Positions 42,961 to 53,795 are shown, counted from the first letter of the stretch. The stretch: DNA of 64,000 nt from Cydia pomonella (GCF_033807575.1 NC_084726.1:682001-746000), one strand, 5' to 3'. Numbers and translations are program-made. Notes: a model not told the origin generated them from the letters alone.

Positions 42961-43254
42961 CAAATTAAAATTCAAAAACTGTATAACCGAGGTCAAGCTG
43001 AGGCTCAGTCAGAGTGAGAGAAGTACAAGAATCTACGGGGCCTTAATAAAACCATCGTAACGGAATCGGAAGCGGAAACCCGGGACAGGGCCCCGAGAGA
43101 CCAAGGTCGCGTTAATTGCCCTCAGAGGTCGCCCTTGGACCCTAAATGGATTGTTCGTTTGACTAGTTTTCAACAAGCCTGCCTGCTAATTAAAAACTAT
43201 TACGGACTTTAAGAGAAGCTTTATTTGTTTTCACTACACGGCTGGTACAGGCGC

Positions 43255-43560
43255 TCTTTTTTTTATGGCAGAGGAGGCAAACGAGCAGACGGATCACCTG
43301 ATGGTAAGCGATTACCGCCGCCCATGGATACCTGCAACACCAGAGGGGTTGTAAGTGCGTTGCCGGCCTTTAAGATGGGAGTACGCTCTTTTCTTGAAGG
43401 TTTGAAGGTCGTATCGGTCCGGAAATACCGCAGGCGACAGTTCATTCCACAGTTTAGCAGTGCGAGGCAGAAAGTTCCTGGAAAAACGCACAGTTGAGGA
43501 CTGCCAACCATCTAAGTGGTGAGGATGGAAATGTTGTCGCGTAGGGCGATGGCGAAAAGA
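43255..43560 (+). repeat. dispersed repeat, GGCAAACGAGCAGACGG family (longest copy)
   Basis: GAGGCAAACGAGCAGACGGA, TCACCTGATGGTAAGCGATT, ACCGCCGCCCATGGATACCT, GCAACACCAGAGGGGTTGTA, TTGAAGGTTTGAAGGTCGTA and CGAGGCAGAAAGTTCCTGGA. Open frames of 80-90 codons exist on both strands, but they follow the repeat wherever it occurs and are not conserved genes to my knowledge. Other pieces: 13.65, 28.14, 46.75 (minus), 49.1, 59.16 and 63.4 kb (minus). Confidence 0.85.
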
Positions 43561-44344
43561 AGCGGCAGGGATTAATCAATGTCTTGAATGTTCTAAAACT
43601 TATAAGAAGAGTGGCAAAGTAAATTAATGTTTTGAGTTGCTTCCTTATGTTGGCTGGTAGAATTTATTATTAAATGTTGGTTTTGATTGATGAATATTTA
43701 ATCCATTTGGAAACGATTTGATTGGATTTTGCTTGATTTATTACAGTAAGTATTTTCCTCGCGTTGGTCTGGTGGAAAATTTTGTGTTTCACTCAGCTGC
43801 AAAATTAGTTTAACCGTGGTTCGTGGCTTGAAGCCCGGGCAACGCTCAAGATTCCACTTCTCAAACCACTCGCTACGCTTGTGTAAATTGAATCTTTCGC
43901 TTGCTCGGGGATCAATATTAGCACGAGCAGTTAAACAACAACTTTGCCCTCTTGAAAAAAGAACAAATAACTATTTCAACTTACAATCACCTGCAATCAA
44001 TCAGCATTTCAGTGATGTATCTGTTTATGAACCGAAAACGCGAAATAAAATCTAATTGCACTCTAGTAGTTAAGACTAAATTTTAAAAATCTTACAGAAT
44101 CGTTCAAAAGCACTAAAACCTACGTGCTCACTCCATACATCAGTTTTCTTTCCAAAACGCTTATTATTTTCGAAGTCGACATCTTAATAAATATAAACAA
44201 TAGCTATGCCCTTCGTTTGGCCTTTTTGTATAATGTTTTGTGTAAAAATATTTTCCATAATGTCAATATTTTATGCTTTTCTAAAAAAAATTTGATGCAT
44301 AATATGTGATACTGTTCCAATATATCTATGTAATCACATATTGG

Positions 44345-44530
44345 CACTAGCCGTTCATTGTTGTAAGTTATTGTTTCCTGCTACCCAAAGGTTGTCTGGA
44401 AGAGATCGCTATTTAGCGATAAGACCGCCTGTTGTTACCTATAATTGTAATTTGTGTTCTTTCTGCATTCGCCTTTTCTTTAATATGTGGTGTACAATAA
44501 TGAATATTTATTATTACTATTATTTATTAT
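44345..44530 (+). repeat. TCTGGAAGAG-family retroelement tail (best copy)
   Basis: GGTTGTCTGGAAGAGATCGC, ATTTAGCGATAAGACCGCCT, GTTGTTACCTATAATTGTAA and GTGGTGTACAATAATGAATA, followed by a (TTA)n tail. The inverse copy at 41.47 kb lies 2.9 kb away, so the two could form an inverted pair. Confidence 0.8.
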
Positions 44531-44589
44531 CCAGGGAGGAAACATGAGGACTTTTATCGTTTGTATCGAGAAGCGGTCTCTTAAGAACA

Positions 44590-44710
44590 CTGGGGCCCAT
44601 TTCTGGTACGGTATTAGTCTAATATTATTAGTGTGTTGCCGTGGTAACCCATACGACTTGACAGTCCGTGAACTATATTAGTATAATATAGTTCGTGAAA
44701 TGGGCCCCAG
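44590..44710. mobile_element. MITE with ends CTGGGGCCCATTTC
   Basis: CTGGGGCCCATTTC at 44590-44603 is exactly inverted as GAAATGGGCCCCAG at 44697-44710. Internal blocks GTATTAGTCTAATATTATTA and ACTATATTAGTATAATATAG give further hairpins. It is 121 bp with no clear TSD. Confidence 0.8.
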
Positions 44711-45180
44711 GTCAAACAAATCGGCAACATTTTGGTTCAGCCAACGAATACGTCGCGATCAGTTTAGCTATCTAGGACAGAAGAGACATTTTTATTTTTC
44801 TGTGTAGGTATATTAGGTAGTATAAACATTATGAAATTTATGAATGCGAATTCGTTGAGTGAATGATTTATGTAAAAACTTTTTGTTGCGAGGACGTAGC
44901 GTCAACAAAATCAGCATAATCATGTTTACCCAATATTGTACAAATAATAGACCGGTCAAGCGCGAACCACTTCTTTGCGCGTTGGTTCTACATAGGTAAA
45001 AAATAAAATGCATCGAGCAATTTAAAAAGGCTATCATTTAAGTCTATCCGACTCCTGTGATCTTAAGTTTAAAAAAAAAAACAGATTAAATGTTTATACT
45101 TTATTTCCACAACAAAATCTGGTATTTTAGCTACCAGATAAATATACTTACGAAATTTAACTTAGGTTATGATTTAGTGT

Positions 45181-45446
45181 GTGTTGTTGTTGTTGTCCTA
45201 AAGCACCCCAGAGGTGCAAAGGGCCTTCTCAAGCTCGCGCCACGCCTTCCTATCTACAGCTCGTCTTCTGGCCTCGCTCCAGCTCAACCCGACCGCTCGT
45301 AACTCTCTTAGGACGGACCGTTGCCAAGAGTGTACAGGACGCCCGGAGCCACGGCTTCCATCCGGCGGTTCCCACGCGAAAGCTATGGTAGCATTATTCG
45401 TTTCCCCTCTTCGAATAGTATGTCCTATCCATCTCCATTCATTAAG
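45181..45446 (-). pseudogene. LINE reverse-transcriptase C-terminus, 80 open codons, (CAA)n tail
   Basis: The minus strand is open without interruption from about 45440 to a stop at 45198-45200. It reads EWRWIGHTIRRGETNNATIA, then the G-R-P-V-H-S-W-Q-R segment, then LRAVGLSWSEARRRAVDRKA and WRELEKALCTSGVL. This matches the R-W-x-W-I-G-H-T-L ... G-R-P ... W-R ... D-R-x-x-W-R order of the post-RT region of metazoan endonuclease-RT LINEs. It is followed directly by (ACA)n (45197-45181), the 3' tail. The 5' part is lost. TTTAGTGT appears on both sides (45174, and 45449, 45463 and 45470), possibly the target duplication. Confidence 0.82.
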
Positions 45447-46740
45447 TGTTTAGTGTATTTTTCATTTAGTGTTTAGTGTCTGATATTACTATGCGAAAAC
45501 GCTATGTAATGTATCTCAATTATACTTGACCTTTCCAAAAACCACTCTGGCCGTGATATTGAGAGCCTGTGACGTGACCGCAATATCAGACCCGTCTCTT
45601 AATTTACACGAGCCTTTCAAGCACTAAGCACAACTGCACCACTAGGTGTAGCCATTTACAAGAAATTGGGTAATAATTTAAGGGCTTTACTCGTTATATT
45701 AGTTACGCGCCACACGTTTCGGAGAGCCTAATAGGGAGGGTGTCCATTTTGCACTGAGAATGCTGAGAACGGTTCGCGATTTACCACCGCGGACTATAGC
45801 TTTGCCATCCTAGCGAAATAACGGTACTTTTTCTATGAAATTCCATTTCGGTAGAAAACGTTTTCCACTAACTAAATCTTAACAAATTACTTTTATTTTG
45901 ATGTCGATCGCTTCAGCATAATATATTCTAGGTTTATATTATTCTAGATTTCACTTTTTTTTAATAATTATTTAGTTTTGCTTATTATGAATAAAAGGAA
46001 AACCTATAAACCCAGTTTGTCCTTGTGTCCATAACATATTAAAAATCATGGAGAATGGAAAATATTTAGAATGGGGTGAATTTCTAATGTAGGGTGTTAT
46101 TTAGGTTAGGTTAGTAGTAAGTACCTAATGTCATGAATATTTAGGTTAGTTGTTAAATTTCTAGTTTTAGTTTAGTTTCAATTGTTAGCTTAAAAATGTT
46201 TCGTTTTAAAAAAAATGTTTTAGTTAAGAATGTAACCCTCCCCACATGCATTAATAAATCATTTTAATTAAAAGACAAATAACAATAATTAATGGTCCAA
46301 AATTTGGGTTTAGTATTAATCCTAACGCTCAAATATTAAAAAAATATGATGATTAGGGTTTTTCCATTCTATAAACAGGTCCCTAATATTCGTTTATATT
46401 TTATTAACTCGCAAGAAAACCTGAGTTCATACGAAGTTTTTTTTATGAATATTTATGTCTAATAGAGGGAAAATAAATATGCAATGAATGGAAAAATGTT
46501 TAGTACAAAAGATAGCTTTTTAAATCAAGGATCACTGAACGAATATACGTATATATTAGCTGTTCAGATCACTTTTATTTCAGTATGAATAATATATAAA
46601 TAAAACCCGTTTAAGAGGACCACACCAGTAGGTGTAGTACGCGGGAAATCGTATTCAGCTGGTTTAAGTGTACCTAGTTGATTCAGTTGTAGGTAGGTTA
46701 CAAATGAGGGATAATATGTTATTTTTTGAATTAAATATAA
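45447..46740. other. no gene seen
   Basis: GTTACGCGCCACACGTTTCG at 45.70 kb looks like part of a repeat. TAGGTTAGGTTAG at 46.10 kb is two telomere-like TTAGG units. The remainder is AT-rich without a frame. Confidence 0.4.
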
Positions 46741-46744
46741 AGTT

Positions 46745-46930
46745 TATGAACTGTCGCCTGCGGTATTTTGGACCGATACGACCTTCAAAACTTCAAGAAA
46801 AGAGCGTACTCCCATCTTAAATGCCGGCAACGCACTTACAACCCTTCTGGTGTTGCAGGTGTCCATGGGCGGCGGTAATCGCTTATCATCAGGTGATCCG
46901 TCTGCTCGTTTACCACCTCTTTCATAAAAA
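46745..46930 (-). repeat. dispersed repeat, GGCAAACGAGCAGACGG family
   Basis: Inverse of the 43.26-kb unit: ACTGTCGCCTGCGGTATTTT, AAGAGCGTACTCCCATCTTA, GGGCGGCGGTAATCGCTTAT, CAGGTGATCCGTCTGCTCGT. It ends at the same internal point (ATGAAAAA) as several other copies. Confidence 0.8.
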
Positions 46931-46974
46931 AAAATGGAAATTTGAAAAAAAAATGCAAGAAGAGCCATTGATTT

Positions 46975-47130
46975 TTTACAAATACGTTTTAAATAAGTTT
47001 ATTTCGTTATTTTTTTTACAGCAGCTTTTAATTGAAAAGGTAGGTAAGTCCATCTTAGGTATAAAGAGAAGTATTATCTAAACAATGTGCAACAATTTGA
47101 TTGTGTAAGTAATGAAAAAGGTGCATGCGG
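46975..47130 (-). repeat. LINE 3' tail, GTCCATCTTAGG family, copy 2
   Basis: CAAATACGTTTTAAATAAGT, TTTTACAGCAG, AAGTCCATCTTAGGTATAAA, AACAATGTGCAACAATTTGA and GTAAGTAATGAAAAAGGTGC correspond in order to 42.77-42.96 kb. Confidence 0.7.
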
Positions 47131-47179
47131 GTTTTATCTTCTGCACTTCTGCAAAGACACTGCACCTACTTAATCTTTC

Positions 47180-47262
47180 TGGTTTAACCCATTGGTTGAC
47201 TGGTAGAGAATGCCTTAAGGCATTAAGTCCGCCATTTGTACCAAAGATTAAATAAATAAATA
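47180..47262 (+). repeat. retroelement 3' tail, GGCATTAAGTCCGCC family
   Basis: CCATTGGTTGACTGGTAGAG, AATGCCTTAAGGCATTAAGT and CCGCCATTTGTACC, then an AATAAATAAAT tail. Close to the 22.62-kb copy. Confidence 0.75.
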
Positions 47263-47595
47263 TGTTGCCATATACTTATATCGTTGCCTCCAGAAATAGT
47301 TTTGCGGTCCAATGTCAAGCACAATAAGACTATATTCGCCGCATGTTCGCCAAATTTTACTTTCCTGTAAGTGGCCATTCCGACCTAAAGCGGCATTCTG
47401 ACTCAAAAAATCCGGTCCTGTTTTAATATTGCTTGCAGTAAAATCTGCTCGACCACATATATAAGTAATGCAAACAAATTTGACAGGTTTTGTTACCATT
47501 TGACATAACCTAAAATTCTTACTGTTTCCACGGAAATATTAATAATCAACATATGTTTTAACTAAAAAATGATATGACTAGAATATTTAACCCAT

Positions 47596-47778
47596 GTTAT
47601 GACGGGCAAAGTTAAAGGCATCAGACCTCAGGGCCCTCCCCCTACTAGATGGTGTGCTCAAATTACTGCACCTATGCAATTTAAACTGCACAAGGCCATG
47701 CGCTTGGCGAGGAAGAAGGACATGATGTCAAAATCCTCAGCATTGAGGAATCGACTGAAGAAGAAGAAAATAATTTAA
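47596..47778 (+). pseudogene. LINE C-terminal fragment (GRPPTRW-like)
   Basis: An uninterrupted 60-codon frame reads VMTGKVKGIRPQGPPPTRWC and later HKAMRLARKKDMMSKS to a stop at 47776-47778. The G-K-V-x-G-x-R-P-x-G-x-x-P-T-R-W pattern is the last conserved box of a lepidopteran LINE RT; W-C replaces the usual W-x-D. It is truncated on the 5' side and the remaining C-terminal part is unlike the family's usual end. Identity is moderately likely. Confidence 0.5.
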
Positions 47779-48068
47779 GTATATTAACTGTTGAAGGCTT
47801 GAAAAGTGCGAGATTACGGAGTTAGGAGGTAAATTGATTTGTTTTCGTGGTTTGCAATTTTTACTGAACTTCACTATACAGATCTTATTTATGAGCTACA
47901 ACAAAGCTTTGAGTTTGTGTATCAAGCAAAAGCAAAAACGTTTTAGATTTGCATTGCATTTTGTAGTCTTTATCAAACGTCTACAGTAAGAAAATTATTC
48001 TTAAATTTTTGCCAATGTATTTTTGGTCATCCTGTAAAATTCAAAATCAAAGATTAAAAAAGAACCAA

Positions 48069-48128
48069 TAATTTACACTGCAAGTAGGCCTCAAGGGCTC
48101 TTTTATAAGTCAATACATTTATAGTAAT
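48069..48128. repeat. 60-bp target-site duplication, left copy
   Basis: All 60 bases are repeated at 48526-48585. It borders the (ATC)n tail side of the LINE at 48129-48525. It begins TAATTTACACTGCAAG and ends ACATTTATAGTAAT. Confidence 0.9.
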
Positions 48129-48525
48129 CATCATCATCGTCTCCTAGCCGTTTTCGGCCACAGCAACTGCTTTCTACCGCTGAGAGTGTCGCTGGTGCGC
48201 TCTCAGGTGACTGACGTAGCCAATCTTAGCAGCGAATGTGCGGCCACACTCGCTGCAGGTCAGCACCCCTCCGACGTAATTATATGTTATGGCCATAGGT
48301 GGTCTGGCCTTTAGCTCGTCACGCTTATCGTCAAGTTCTGTGCGTCGCCTGGCTTCGAATTCACGCACCTGGGTCTGCACAATATGCCTCCACTGTGGAC
48401 GGTCACCAGCTAGACTCTCCCATGTCGTTGGTTCTATATGAGCTCTCTTCATATGCCGCTTCAACACATCTTTGAACCGCAGAAACTGGCCGCCTCGCTT
48501 TCGCTTACCATTTTGCAGTTCGCAG
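48129..48525 (-). mobile_element. 397-bp 5'-truncated LINE between 60-bp direct repeats
   Basis: The insert ends on the left with CATCATCATC, which in minus sense is a (GAT)n 3' tail, and on the right with the truncated coding region. It is flanked by a perfect 60-bp direct repeat at 48069-48128 and 48526-48585. The 3' untranslated part is only about 45 bp (48129-48173). Identical flanks point to a recent insertion. Confidence 0.9.
48174..48524 (-). pseudogene. LINE RT C-terminus with terminal zinc finger
   Basis: In minus sense the insert encodes ELQNGKRKRGGQFLRFKDVL, then KRHMKRAHIEPTTWESLAGD, then RPQWRHIVQTQVREFEARR, and a C-terminal finger C-S-E-C-G-R-T-F-A-A-K-I-G-Y-V-S-H-L-R-A-H, with stop at 48174. 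The G-G-Q-x-L-R-x-K-D-V-x-K-R-x-M box and a terminal C2H2 finger are known for a group of metazoan endonuclease-RT LINEs. The open frame begins upstream in the duplicated target, so it has no native start. There is no internal stop. It lacks RT and endonuclease domains. Clade not assigned. Confidence 0.85.
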
Positions 48526-48585
48526 TAATTTACACTGCAAGTAGGCCTCAAGGGCTCTTTTATAAGTCAATACATTTATAGTAAT
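48526..48585. repeat. 60-bp target-site duplication, right copy
   Basis: Identical to 48069-48128 over its full length. The bases immediately outside differ on both sides. Confidence 0.9.
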
Positions 48586-49099
48586 ATCATATAGTGAAAT
48601 ATCATAAAGTCATATCGATATAATAATAAAAAAATGTCGAATGCCCTTTTAGACTGTAACTATTATTGGCGTCCCTTTCAACACAGAATCGCAATGAAAC
48701 GCCTACGCTAAGAGGATTACAGCCTCCATTCGTTCCGTGTGCCCAGGCTTTGGGATCTTAACTGACCATCGATGGACCTTGTGTCTTTGGAATAAAGTTT
48801 ATGAATTGGCAACTAACTATACGATGGCACAAGTCTTACTGGTGGTTTTCAACACACGTTTTCAAGATTTGGGGACCTTTCTCTGGAATTGCTCTAGAAG
48901 GTGACGTTCGGGTGGTAACTAGCATTACTCTTGCTACCGTTAAGTACCACCGCTGCGTTGGCGCAGCCGATATCTCTTGGTAAAATAAGTGATGGATACA
49001 ACATTCTAATAGCCGTAGTGCAGCCAAGACCGGCTCTTATTTCAGCAAGGAAATTGACAGTGACATGGTCGCGTCAACGCCACAGCAGTAACGTTGCGT
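48586..49099. other. repeat-like, no gene
   Basis: CGTTGCGTCAGTAATGCTTC and CGCGTCAACGCCACAGCAGT near 49.07-49.11 kb resemble phrases of a lepidopteran repeat. Overlapping frames of 60-107 codons on both strands encode nothing recognised. Confidence 0.35.
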
Positions 49100-49215
49100 C
49101 AGTAATGCTTCTGCCTGTACTGTACTGTAGCCTAAGGACACCTGCGACTCCAGGGGTGTTCCATGCGCTTTGCCGACCCTTTAAAAGCCTGTACACTCCT
49201 TTCTTGAAGAACCCC
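49100..49215 (+). repeat. diverged piece related to the GGCAAACGAGCAGACGG group
   Basis: ACACCTGCGACTCCAGGGGT, GTTCCATGCGCTTTGCCGAC, CCTTTAAAAG and ACTCCTTTCTTGAAGAACCC follow the order of CCTGCAACNCCAGAGG ... GTTGCCGACCT ... TTCTTGAAG in the longer copies. Confidence 0.55.
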
Positions 49216-49259
49216 ATCTTTGAAAGTCACCTTAAGTGTGAAGTATTTCGATAATTAAA

Positions 49260-50374
49260 ACAACGAGAGTACGTTAACATAGCTGATGCTTTATTCGACT
49301 GTCGGTATGCCTACAATATTATAAGTACCCACATATCTATACATAACAAAGTGTAACATGCACATTGTCACGAACAATATCTACATTAGGACAACATTCC
49401 CAACACATGTTGGCGAATTTTACGTTTTCGCAAAGTGGTCGTTCAGACCGAGCCTAGAACTATTATTGGCATACTTCACATCGTAGCCGGAGTAGACTTT
49501 TTTCATATGGATTAAATTGTTTCACTAAATAACAAAATCAAAATTACAGAAATAGGTATCACAGAAAAAATAAGATCTAACATGTTTTATGCTTTCAATT
49601 AATTTTAAAACAACAAAGGAGATGGATTCATTGTGACTATTGCTTCGTCTCTCATTTTATTCATATCATATGAGCAAGAACACTGAAAAAAAGAATTAGC
49701 CGAACTCATTGAGTAATTCAAAAAACAACTGAATTTAAGTAATAAAGAAATAAATATCCTAAAGCCCATTTTGTTCTTACAGATCATGTGTGTGTTTGTT
49801 TGTGTGTAACACATACTTCGCAAGTCCCAATTATTGTGTAATTACTAAGAAAATACTTTGTTACTGTTAGGCAAACATTTCTTTCTAATAAGAAAATTAG
49901 CAAGTATACAATTTGAGTGAACATAGAATTAGCCCCAGAGTTTTCTGAAACATTTTATATGTTTTTCGTCGTTACTCGTATTAGTAGAACAAACAAGTCA
50001 TTTCAGTTCGTTAACGGAGAACAATGACACGAGTTACGAATGTTTTTGTCATTAAAAATGCTTATTAGACTGTGTTTAACTTTTATCTTTATGTTGTAGG
50101 GCAAAAATGAGGATACGTCTTTGAAATTACAATTGAATCCACCTAGATATTTGTAAAACCTAAAGAGCATTAAATATTAATTAGTTAAATGGCCTGGCGC
50201 CATGTAAATGAACACTTGTTACATTGTTGGCTTTAGATTCGGAAACGGGAATAAACCATTTTAATTTTGATTTTTGTTACACTCTGTTTTTCCTTATTCT
50301 CCGAAACCATTAATATTAACTAACATACATAGGGGTCCATTCAGTAGCTGTTAAGATCCTCTATCATTGGCTTT
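49260..50374. other. no gene seen
   Basis: AT-rich. GGAAACGGGAATAAACCATT at 50.24 kb may be a retroelement tail. The short frames at 49.6-49.8 kb are low-complexity. Confidence 0.4.
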
Positions 50375-50610
50375 CGAGTAATCCTCCTGGGGGCCTAGTC
50401 AAGATGAGTCGTTGATAGAAAATGCCACAAGTAATGTATAGTCACGAATTAGGGTCCTAGCTAAGATGACAACCTTTACCGACAAGCGCTAATCGAAAAC
50501 TAAAAATGTATCAGGATATCAGATGCGAACCAAAAGTGAATCATTACCATATTTTATTCAAGTTTCGATTAGCATTTTCTATAAATGTTAATAAACTAGC
50601 CCCCTAAAAC
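50375..50610. mobile_element. probable MITE, GGGGGCCTAGTCAAGATGA
   Basis: CTGGGGGCCTAGTCAAGATG opens and AACTAGCCCCCTAAAACAGC closes the unit, an imperfect inverted pair. A second GGTCCTAGCTAAGATGACAA lies inside at 50.45 kb. GAAAATGC and GCATTTTC pair around it. Confidence 0.45.
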
Positions 50611-50867
50611 AGCACCGGGTTGCCGTTCGTCAGAATTTCCCCTGACATGTCAAGATTTTTGGTTCTTTGTCAGGATTGCGGGGGGACTTGGCGAGTGTCA
50701 GGGTTTTATAGAAACCTCAACAAACCACTAGAAGTTAAATAAATTTGGAGTTAGAGGAAACAGAAGGTTATGCTACTAGTTGCAGGGTATTGTGGCGAGT
50801 TAAGGGCTAGTGGCACACGAAAGGTTGGAATAAGGGATTTAATGGGTGCATTTTTGAAGGAGCTAAT

Positions 50868-51135
50868 AAGCTCTTGTGGCCTAGCCTAAGGTCGCGGGTT
50901 TTTGGGAACTAATGTACGAAATATCATTTGATATTTACCAGTCGCTTTTCGGTGAAGGAAAACATCGTGAGGAAACCGGACTAATCTCACTAAGGCCTAC
51001 TTTACCCTCTGGGTTGGAAGATCAGATGGCTGTCGCTTTCGTAATACTTGGGCCACGCCCATTCTAGGGATTAGTTGCCAAGCGGACCCCAGGCTCCCAT
51101 TAACCGTGGCAAGATGCCGGAACAACGCGAGGACT
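50868..51135 (+). mobile_element. SINE-1 copy with deleted head
   Basis: TCTTGTGGCCTAGCC retains the A box, but the region to GGTCGCGGGTTTTTGGGAAC is shortened and the B box is lost. The body is good: TTTACCAGTCGCTTTTCGGT, CATCGTGAGGAAACCGGACT, GCCAAGCGGACCCCAGGCTC. Without a B box it cannot drive its own pol III transcription. Confidence 0.85.
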
Positions 51136-52285
51136 ATATATATTTTTTAAGGAATAACCGTCCAGGTAATGTCAGTATTTTTAGGATGATATCCGGACTT
51201 TTGTCAGGATATTCCATATTTTCATGTGTCAACCCTAGCACCGTGTACAAAGAATGGATAACCCGATGTTATATCGTACGCGGATGCGTTTGATGTTCCC
51301 GTTTTACTATTATTAGAATGTAATTATCCACGATACGTGCAGGCGCCGTCGATCGAGGTTTTATCTTATGCTAGTTATTGTTATGGTGATGTAATACCTG
51401 CTGTGATCGACTTTCACATAGGGTTACATTTAATAGACTACTACACTTTCCTTTAGCGTTAACAGGCCTTTCATTAGCTGCTGATTTTTTTAGGAAAATT
51501 TACGAAAAAATAAAGTCATGATCATGAAGCGGTAAGGACTTTTGGTTTTTCAAGTGCAAATACGGTCACTGACATCAGAATAACTAAGCATCCCTCTTTT
51601 AAAATACGTTTTTTTTTTCTTTATAATGAACACGAATTTCAAAATGGCCGATCTTTTAAGACTAACGAATTTTAACAACATGTTTAAAATACGCCTTGAA
51701 ATCAGTAACCGAATGAATTATATTGTACCTATAATATACCGATGCCACTTTTAACTCACCATTCGTAAACCTTAACGCATCGACTTAAGGTCCAACAATT
51801 GTCAGTTAATTAGTACTACAGAATAGGTATTCCAAACGGCAGACAATGCCCTGCTATCTAACATGGATGCATATCCTGTGATATAATTTAGTTACCGTTT
51901 TGCAAATTTTGAATCAAATTCAACATACATAAGTTGTTGTTTTATAAATAAAATAATTTTAAGGTGGATGCTGTTTAGTTCATTTTCCAATAAGATGTCA
52001 ACTCTAAGCGTCGATATTTGGATTGACATTGCAAAATTAATGTGGGTTGACACCTTATTGCTTAACAGCATTCTATTATGCCCGGATTAATAAGGAATAT
52101 TGCAATATTCTGCAGCCAAAGTGCAGCAGCACTAGCACAAAACGTACCCCACAGCACTTACTACTACACCGTAACTTATATATACTACATATGCTTCAAG
52201 TTTGCATAAATTATTTGTTACAAATACCAACCGAAGGGAGGAAGATAAGAAGAAGATAGATCAACGTTTGGATTCGTAGACGCCC
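51136..52285. other. no gene seen
   Basis: Apart from short plus-strand frames without homology cues, nothing was recognised. Confidence 0.4.
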
Positions 52286-52289
52286 TGCT

Positions 52290-52795
52290 CGGCAGCGCTC
52301 CATCAAGTTTTAGTGTCCAAGCTGATCAGTAGACCAACCAAGAGTCGTGTCTACAAGACTGTAATTAGGCTAATTTTCATGTATGGGTGTGAAGCTTGGA
52401 CTCTGACTCAGAAAGAAGAGAGCAAGCTCTTAATAGTGGCGCAGAGGAAAATCTGGCAGAAGATTCTGGGGCCTATCATAGATAGAACTTGGAGGCGTAG
52501 GAAGAACAGGGAACTAGAGCAGCTAGTTGCGGTGCCCATATAATGGGTAAGATCAAAGCCACACGACTCCGCTGGCTCGGTCACCTGGAGAGAATGGAAA
52601 AGGATCGTGCTGCGAGAAGAGCGTATGTGGGGCACCCGGGTGGAAAACGTCCGTCTGGGCGCCCCAGATACCACTAGAGGGACGAAGTCCTAAAAGACCA
52701 GTCCGCTTCGGAATACCCAACTGGCCGCAGGATAGGGCAGAGTGACGGTCTCTTGTATCAGAGGCCAAGATCCTGTTTGGGTCACTGAGCCAGTG
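52290..52795 (+). pseudogene. RTE-like LINE reverse-transcriptase 3' part
   Basis: Frame 1 (from about 52310) reads SRVYKTVIRLIFMYGCEAWT, LTQKEESKLLIVAQRKIWQK and ILGPIIDRTWRRRKNRELEQ. A frame change near 52543 leads to KATRLRWLGHLERMEKDRAA, then GHPGGKRPSGRPRYH with a stop in place of the expected W. A further change leads to RSLVSEAKILFGSLSQ and a stop at about 52792. This is the canonical post-RT order of RTE-like elements (Y-G-x-E-A-W-T-L-T ... R-L-R-W-L-G-H ... G-R-P-R-Y). At least two frameshifts and one stop make it dead. The catalytic core lies upstream of the truncation. Confidence 0.85.
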
Positions 52796-53324
52796 AAGGA
52801 GGCGGTTTGTGCTAGTGGCGCTCCCTACACAGTGTTTTGCGTAATATTCCCTATCATATTGCCAATTTACACCACAGAAACAAATGTATACGTTCTCCTA
52901 CAGTACCTCCGACCCGGCAGTATTCGTATTCATGGGATATCATTGTTGCCCAAGCTGAACTAGAGACGCTTTGCGCTCGCTTGGTCAGTAAGTAATTTGT
53001 CTTAATATGAGTCTTTTTGTAAATCGCGATACAGCCTCGCCCTTAATTTATTAAAATGGCGGAATATGGAGCAAATGACGTTGTTGGTTGTTTACACGCG
53101 CTGTGGGAAGGGCGAGATTTTGGGAGCGCCAAGGCGGGCCCTTAAATGAGCGAAACGTGTGGGACATTTATGATCGAATAGCTTCGCGTGCAAACTTGAT
53201 AACTACACTCCCGTAAAGGATTTCAGTCATTAAAGAGTGATTTCTAGAATAAAAGAAAATCCTTTTTAATGGTTAAACTCGTTAAACACGTCTGCCTCAT
53301 GCATCCGGGTGGGCTAATAGTATA

Positions 53325-53490
53325 GCCACCAAGTGTAAGCCGCGGACGTGGCAGCCCCAGGCGGAGATGGCGGGACGACTTGGACACCTTCATCAGTAAC
53401 TGGTCAGAGATATCACAACAATGGAAACTGTGAAGATCACGGGAGAGGCCTTCACCCAGCAGTGGAGCACTATAAAAATTGATAAACTAG
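53325..53490 (+). pseudogene. LINE C-terminal fragment (RWRDDLD type)
   Basis: SRGRGSPRRRWRDDLDTFIS then NWSEISQQWKL precede a stop at 53431. In another frame G-E-A-F-T-Q-Q-W-S, the usual terminal motif, follows at about 53440-53470. One frameshift therefore separates the two last conserved boxes. Same type as 38.66/38.74 kb. Confidence 0.75.
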
Positions 53491-53508
53491 AGTTCCGAGG
53501 AAACCGCG

Positions 53509-53583
53509 CTGGATCGGGACAGGTGGCGTTCTCTCGTTTCGGAGGCAAAGATTCTTTTTGGATCGCTGAGCCAAAACAGTTAG
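53509..53583 (+). pseudogene. LINE 3' terminus (LVSEAKILFGSLSQ)
   Basis: A 24-codon open piece, LDRDRWRSLVSEAKILFGSL then SQNS and stop at 53581-53583, is nearly identical in its core to the terminus of the 52.29-kb LINE. It is a second, much shorter copy of that family placed directly after the RWRDDLD-type fragment. Confidence 0.75.
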
Positions 53584-53599
53584 TTTTAGTTAGAGTTCC

Positions 53600-53795
53600 G
53601 AGAGGAAAACATCGTGAGGAAACCGGACTAATCCTAACAAGGCCTAGTTTAACCTCTGGGTTGGAAGGTCAGATGGCAGTCGCTTTCGTAAAAACTAGTG
53701 CCTACGCCAAATCTTGGGATTAGTTGTCAAGCGGACCCCAGGCTCCCATGAGCCGTGGCAAAATGCCGGGACAACGCGAGAAAGAAGAGAGTTCC
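53600..53795 (+). mobile_element. SINE-1, 5'-truncated copy
   Basis: Starts within the body at GAGGAAAACATCGTGAGGAA and runs to CGGGACAACGCGAGAAAGAA. AGAGTTCCGAGA occurs just before the start (about 53593-53604) and GAGAGTTCCGAGAG just after the end (about 53788-53801), a likely target duplication of about 12 bp. The 100-codon frame crossing LINE and SINE is not a gene. Confidence 0.85.

Noticed and set aside
43225..43511. 90- and 82-codon frames on opposite strands
   Set aside because: Both follow a repeat present in several copies; no conserved protein known to me.
48931..49254. 107-codon plus-strand frame
   Set aside because: Runs from repeat-like sequence into the GGCAAACGAGCAGACGG-related repeat, so it is not independent coding sequence.
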